From positions 248,001-312,000 of the forward strand of contig NZ_JNZP01000001.1 of assembly GCF_000725545.1 (NCBI RefSeq): a stretch of DNA of 64,000 bases. Reading direction: 5' to 3'. Positions 62,201 through 64,000 of this stretch are shown here, piece after piece (the stretch's first letter is position 1; each line of letters opens with the position of its first letter). The notes under the pieces are model-generated. The model had not been told where the DNA came from. It saw only the letters and a list, made by a program, of their open reading frames with translations, and ran no database searches. Position numbers and translations under genes: made by a program. This stretch comes from Streptomyces exfoliatus (GTDB taxonomy: Bacteria > Actinomycetota > Actinomycetes > Streptomycetales > Streptomycetaceae).

Positions 62201-63586
62201 TCACGACACCCGGCGCACCACGTACGCCGAACCGCCCCGCGGCGACGGCTCCTCGCCCACGTACTCCTGCCCCCGCATCTCGCACCACGCCGGAATGTCG
62301 AGCCGCGCCGCCTCGTCGTCCGACAGGACCGTCACCGTGCCGCCCACCGGCACCTCTCCGAACACCTTCGCCAGTTCGATCACCGGGATCGGGCAGCGCT
62401 TGCCCAGGGCGTCCACGACGAGCGGACCGGCCGTGGTCGCGGAGGCCGCAGGCGCTGCCGGGGCGCCGAGGCGTTCCCGTACCTCCGCGACCACCCGCGG
62501 CAGGACGTCGAGGAAGCGGTCCACGTCCTCCGCCGCGGTCCCGGCCGGCAGGGACACCCGTACGTTCCCCTCGCTCAGCACCCCCATGGCGCGCAGCACA
62601 TGGCTGGGCGTCAGCGTCGAACTCGTACACGACGAACCGGACGAAACGGAGAAACCCTCCCGGTCCAGCTCGTGCAGCAGCGTCTCCCCGTCGACATAGA
62701 GACAGGAGAACGTGACCAGGTGGGGGAGCCGCCGCACCGGATCGCCCACCACCTCCACGTCCGGCACCAGCTCCGGCACCCGCGAACGGATCCGGTCCAC
62801 CAGGGCCCGCAGCCGCGCCCCCTCGGTCTCCGCCTCCGCCCGGACCGCCCGGAGCGAGGCCGCCGCCGCCACGATCGCCGGGAGGTTCTCGAAGCCGGGC
62901 GCCCGGCCCGACTCCCGCTCGTCGGAGGGGCCTTGGGGAGCGAACCTGACCCCCTTGCGTACGGCGAGCAGCCCCACCCCCGCCGGGCCGCCCCACTTGT
63001 GGGCGCTCGCCGTGAGCAGCGACCAGTCGCCGTCCACCGGCCCCCAGCCCAGGGACTGGGCCGCGTCCACGAGGAGCGGCACTCCGGCCGCCCGACAGGC
63101 CTCGGCCGCCTCGGCCACCGGCTGCTCGGTGCCCACCTCGTGGTTGGCCGACTGGAGACACGCCAGGGCCGTCCCGGCGTCGAGGGCCGCCGCGAAGCGG
63201 GCCGCGTCCACCGCCCCGGACCGGCCCACCGGCACCTCGGTCACGGCGCCGCCCGCCGCCGCGTGCGACTCGCCGGCGTGCAGCACGGAGGAGTGTTCGA
63301 CCGCGGAGACGACGAGCCGGTTCCCGACACGCCGACGCGCCGCGAGAACTCCGGAGATTCCGGCGTGAACCGCACGGGTCCCCGAAGGAGTGAACACCAG
63401 CTCGTCCGGACGGCAGCCCACGGCCTCGGCCGCCGCCTCCCGCGCCGCGTCGAGGAGCAGCCGGGCCCGCCGTCCCTCCCGGTAGAGGCGGGCCGGATCG
63501 GCCCAGCCCTCGTCCAGGGAGGCGAGCAGCGCCTGGCGGGCGACGGGGTGCAGCGGAGCGGCGGACGCGGCGTCGAAGTAGGGCAT
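62201..63586 (-). CDS. Cysteine desulfurase fused to TusA-like sulfur carrier
   Basis: 461 residues from the ATG at 63586 (MPYFDAASAAPLHPVARQAL). Class V aminotransferase: PLP lysine in LTASAHKWGGPAGVGLLAVR, and the active-site cysteine in FSVSSGSSCTSSTLTPSHVL. Residues ~382-461 form a TusA/SirA domain with the CPxP motif (DALGKRCPIPVIELAKVFGE). The desulfurase takes sulfur from cysteine and could hand it directly to the fused carrier for tRNA thiolation, Fe-S or cofactor synthesis. It lies 50 bp from the kinase gene, convergent. Confidence 0.92.
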   Translation of the reverse strand: MPYFDAASAAPLHPVARQALLASLDEGWADPARLYREGRRARLLLDAAREAAAEAVGCRPDELVFTPSGTRAVHAGISGVLAARRRVGNRLVVSAVEHSSVLHAGESHAAAGGAVTEVPVGRSGAVDAARFAAALDAGTALACLQSANHEVGTEQPVAEAAEACRAAGVPLLVDAAQSLGWGPVDGDWSLLTASAHKWGGPAGVGLLAVRKGVRFAPQGPSDERESGRAPGFENLPAIVAAAASLRAVRAEAETEGARLRALVDRIRSRVPELVPDVEVVGDPVRRLPHLVTFSCLYVDGETLLHELDREGFSVSSGSSCTSSTLTPSHVLRAMGVLSEGNVRVSLPAGTAAEDVDRFLDVLPRVVAEVRERLGAPAAPAASATTAGPLVVDALGKRCPIPVIELAKVFGEVPVGGTVTVLSDDEAARLDIPAWCEMRGQEYVGEEPSPRGGSAYVVRRVS

Positions 63587-63966
63587 CCGCCCACGGTAGA
63601 GGCTGCGGTCCGGTGATCCACGCCCGCCCGCGCCGGGTCCTGCCGACACCCGGGCCGGGTCCCGCCCGCGCGCCCCGCGCGGTCCCGCCGCGGCCCCGTG
63701 AGCCCTCGTCAGAAGCAGGGTGCCGCGCACCGGCAGGCCGCCGAACGGACGCGTCCGACCCCCCTGCGGAACCCCGGAGTCCACCCCTTCGGGGACTCGG
63801 ACGGCGCGTTGGGCACCCTCCCCGCGCGACCCCAAATAGCGTCCAGTAGGGTTTGGTCCGCATAAACATCCAAACCCCTGCCCGCGGCACGGGGCGGCGA
63901 CCGACCAGCGAGACGGACGGCCGTGGCCGACCAAGCGCGGGCCGAGACTCTCGGGAAGGCGCTACG
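63587..63966. other. Upstream region of ctaC
   Basis: 380 bp without a supported gene. It contains a hairpin at 63777-63798 (GAGTCC/GGACTC), an AT-richer stretch at 63830-63875, and the GGGTTTGG/CCAAACCC inverted repeat (63849-63877). Promoters of the divergent desulfurase and ctaC genes must lie here. Confidence 0.5.
63849..63877 (+). promoter_or_regulatory. Inverted repeat upstream of ctaC
   Basis: GGGTTTGG, 13-nt spacer, CCAAACCC. Located about 90 bp before the ctaC start, so either an operator or a leader hairpin. Confidence 0.45.
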
Positions 63967-64000
63967 TGAGTCCCAACGGCTCCGACCGCTCGTCGCGGCG
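63967..64000 (+). CDS. ctaC: Cytochrome c oxidase subunit II, N-terminus only
   Basis: Only 11 codons are visible: GTG start, VSPNGSDRSSR, with GGAAGG 6 nt before it. This opening matches what I remember of Streptomyces CtaC, and the position next to the desulfurase gene fits the conserved order. Subunit II carries the CuA centre of the aa3 oxidase. The rest lies beyond the window, so identity rests on the first residues and context. Confidence 0.6.

Noticed and set aside
63587..63966. 78-codon open frame at 63613-63849
   Set aside because: Arg/Pro/Gly composition without a ribosome site, in a promoter region.

Overview
The window is high-GC actinobacterial chromosome, almost certainly Streptomyces. 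Evidence: very strong G/C bias at third codon positions, frequent GTG/TTG starts with GGAGG-type ribosome binding sites, both glutamine synthetases (GlnII and GlnA) behind GlnR-type boxes, and a gene order (glnII, glnA, lipA-lipB, aceE, sucB-lpd-pepA, cobS/cobT/cobU, pspA, nadA-erpA, pfkB-type kinase, ctaC) that I remember as core Streptomyces. No tRNA, rRNA, CRISPR array, phage or insertion sequence was recognised. All product names rest on reading translated sequence; no database search was run.

Layout. 1-5.7 kb: a cut sigma-like protein, a tyrosine phosphatase, an NAD-dependent epimerase, a His-rich membrane protein with a PepSY membrane protein, and an orphan winged-helix regulator. 6-12.8 kb: nitrogen assimilation, with glnII and glnA each about 100 bp downstream of a four-half-site GlnR box; between them lie an oxidoreductase, a MocR regulator, an ArsC/Spx-like protein and a small conserved protein. 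12.8-17.8 kb: DUF4191, a small protein, lipA, lipB and a regulator with an 18-bp tandem repeat. 17.8-24.2 kb: redox enzymes (flavin amine-oxidase type, TIGR01777, two SDRs) with TetR and GNAT genes and a DUF4240 protein. 24.2-33.9 kb: the pyruvate dehydrogenase neighbourhood on the minus strand, with aceE (apparently cut short at its 3' end next to a WYL regulator and a G11 tract), a GntR/FCD regulator, a double-lipoyl E2, lpd and pepA.

34.2-40.7 kb is the most interesting part. Five tightly packed plus-strand genes encode an Agd3/PelA-like carbohydrate deacetylase, a PelF-like glycosyltransferase, an 11-12-helix membrane protein in the place of PelG, a spherulin-4/GH135-like hydrolase and a GH114 lipoprotein. 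Together they look like a compact locus for making, deacetylating and trimming a Pel/galactosaminogalactan-like aminosugar polymer in a Gram-positive filamentous bacterium.

40.7-64 kb: cobalamin lower-ligand genes (cobS, cobT and an MBL-CobU fusion) interrupted by a membrane-lipid aminoacyltransferase pair, with a 160-bp nested inverted-repeat element between cobT and cobU. Then come an HtrA-like lipoprotein protease, a methyltransferase, DUF3043, pspA-pspAA, a NarL-type two-component pair followed by an HAE1-type RND permease, divergent nadA/erpA, a secreted hypothetical protein, a PfkB-type kinase, a cysteine desulfurase-TusA fusion, and the first codons of a probable ctaC.
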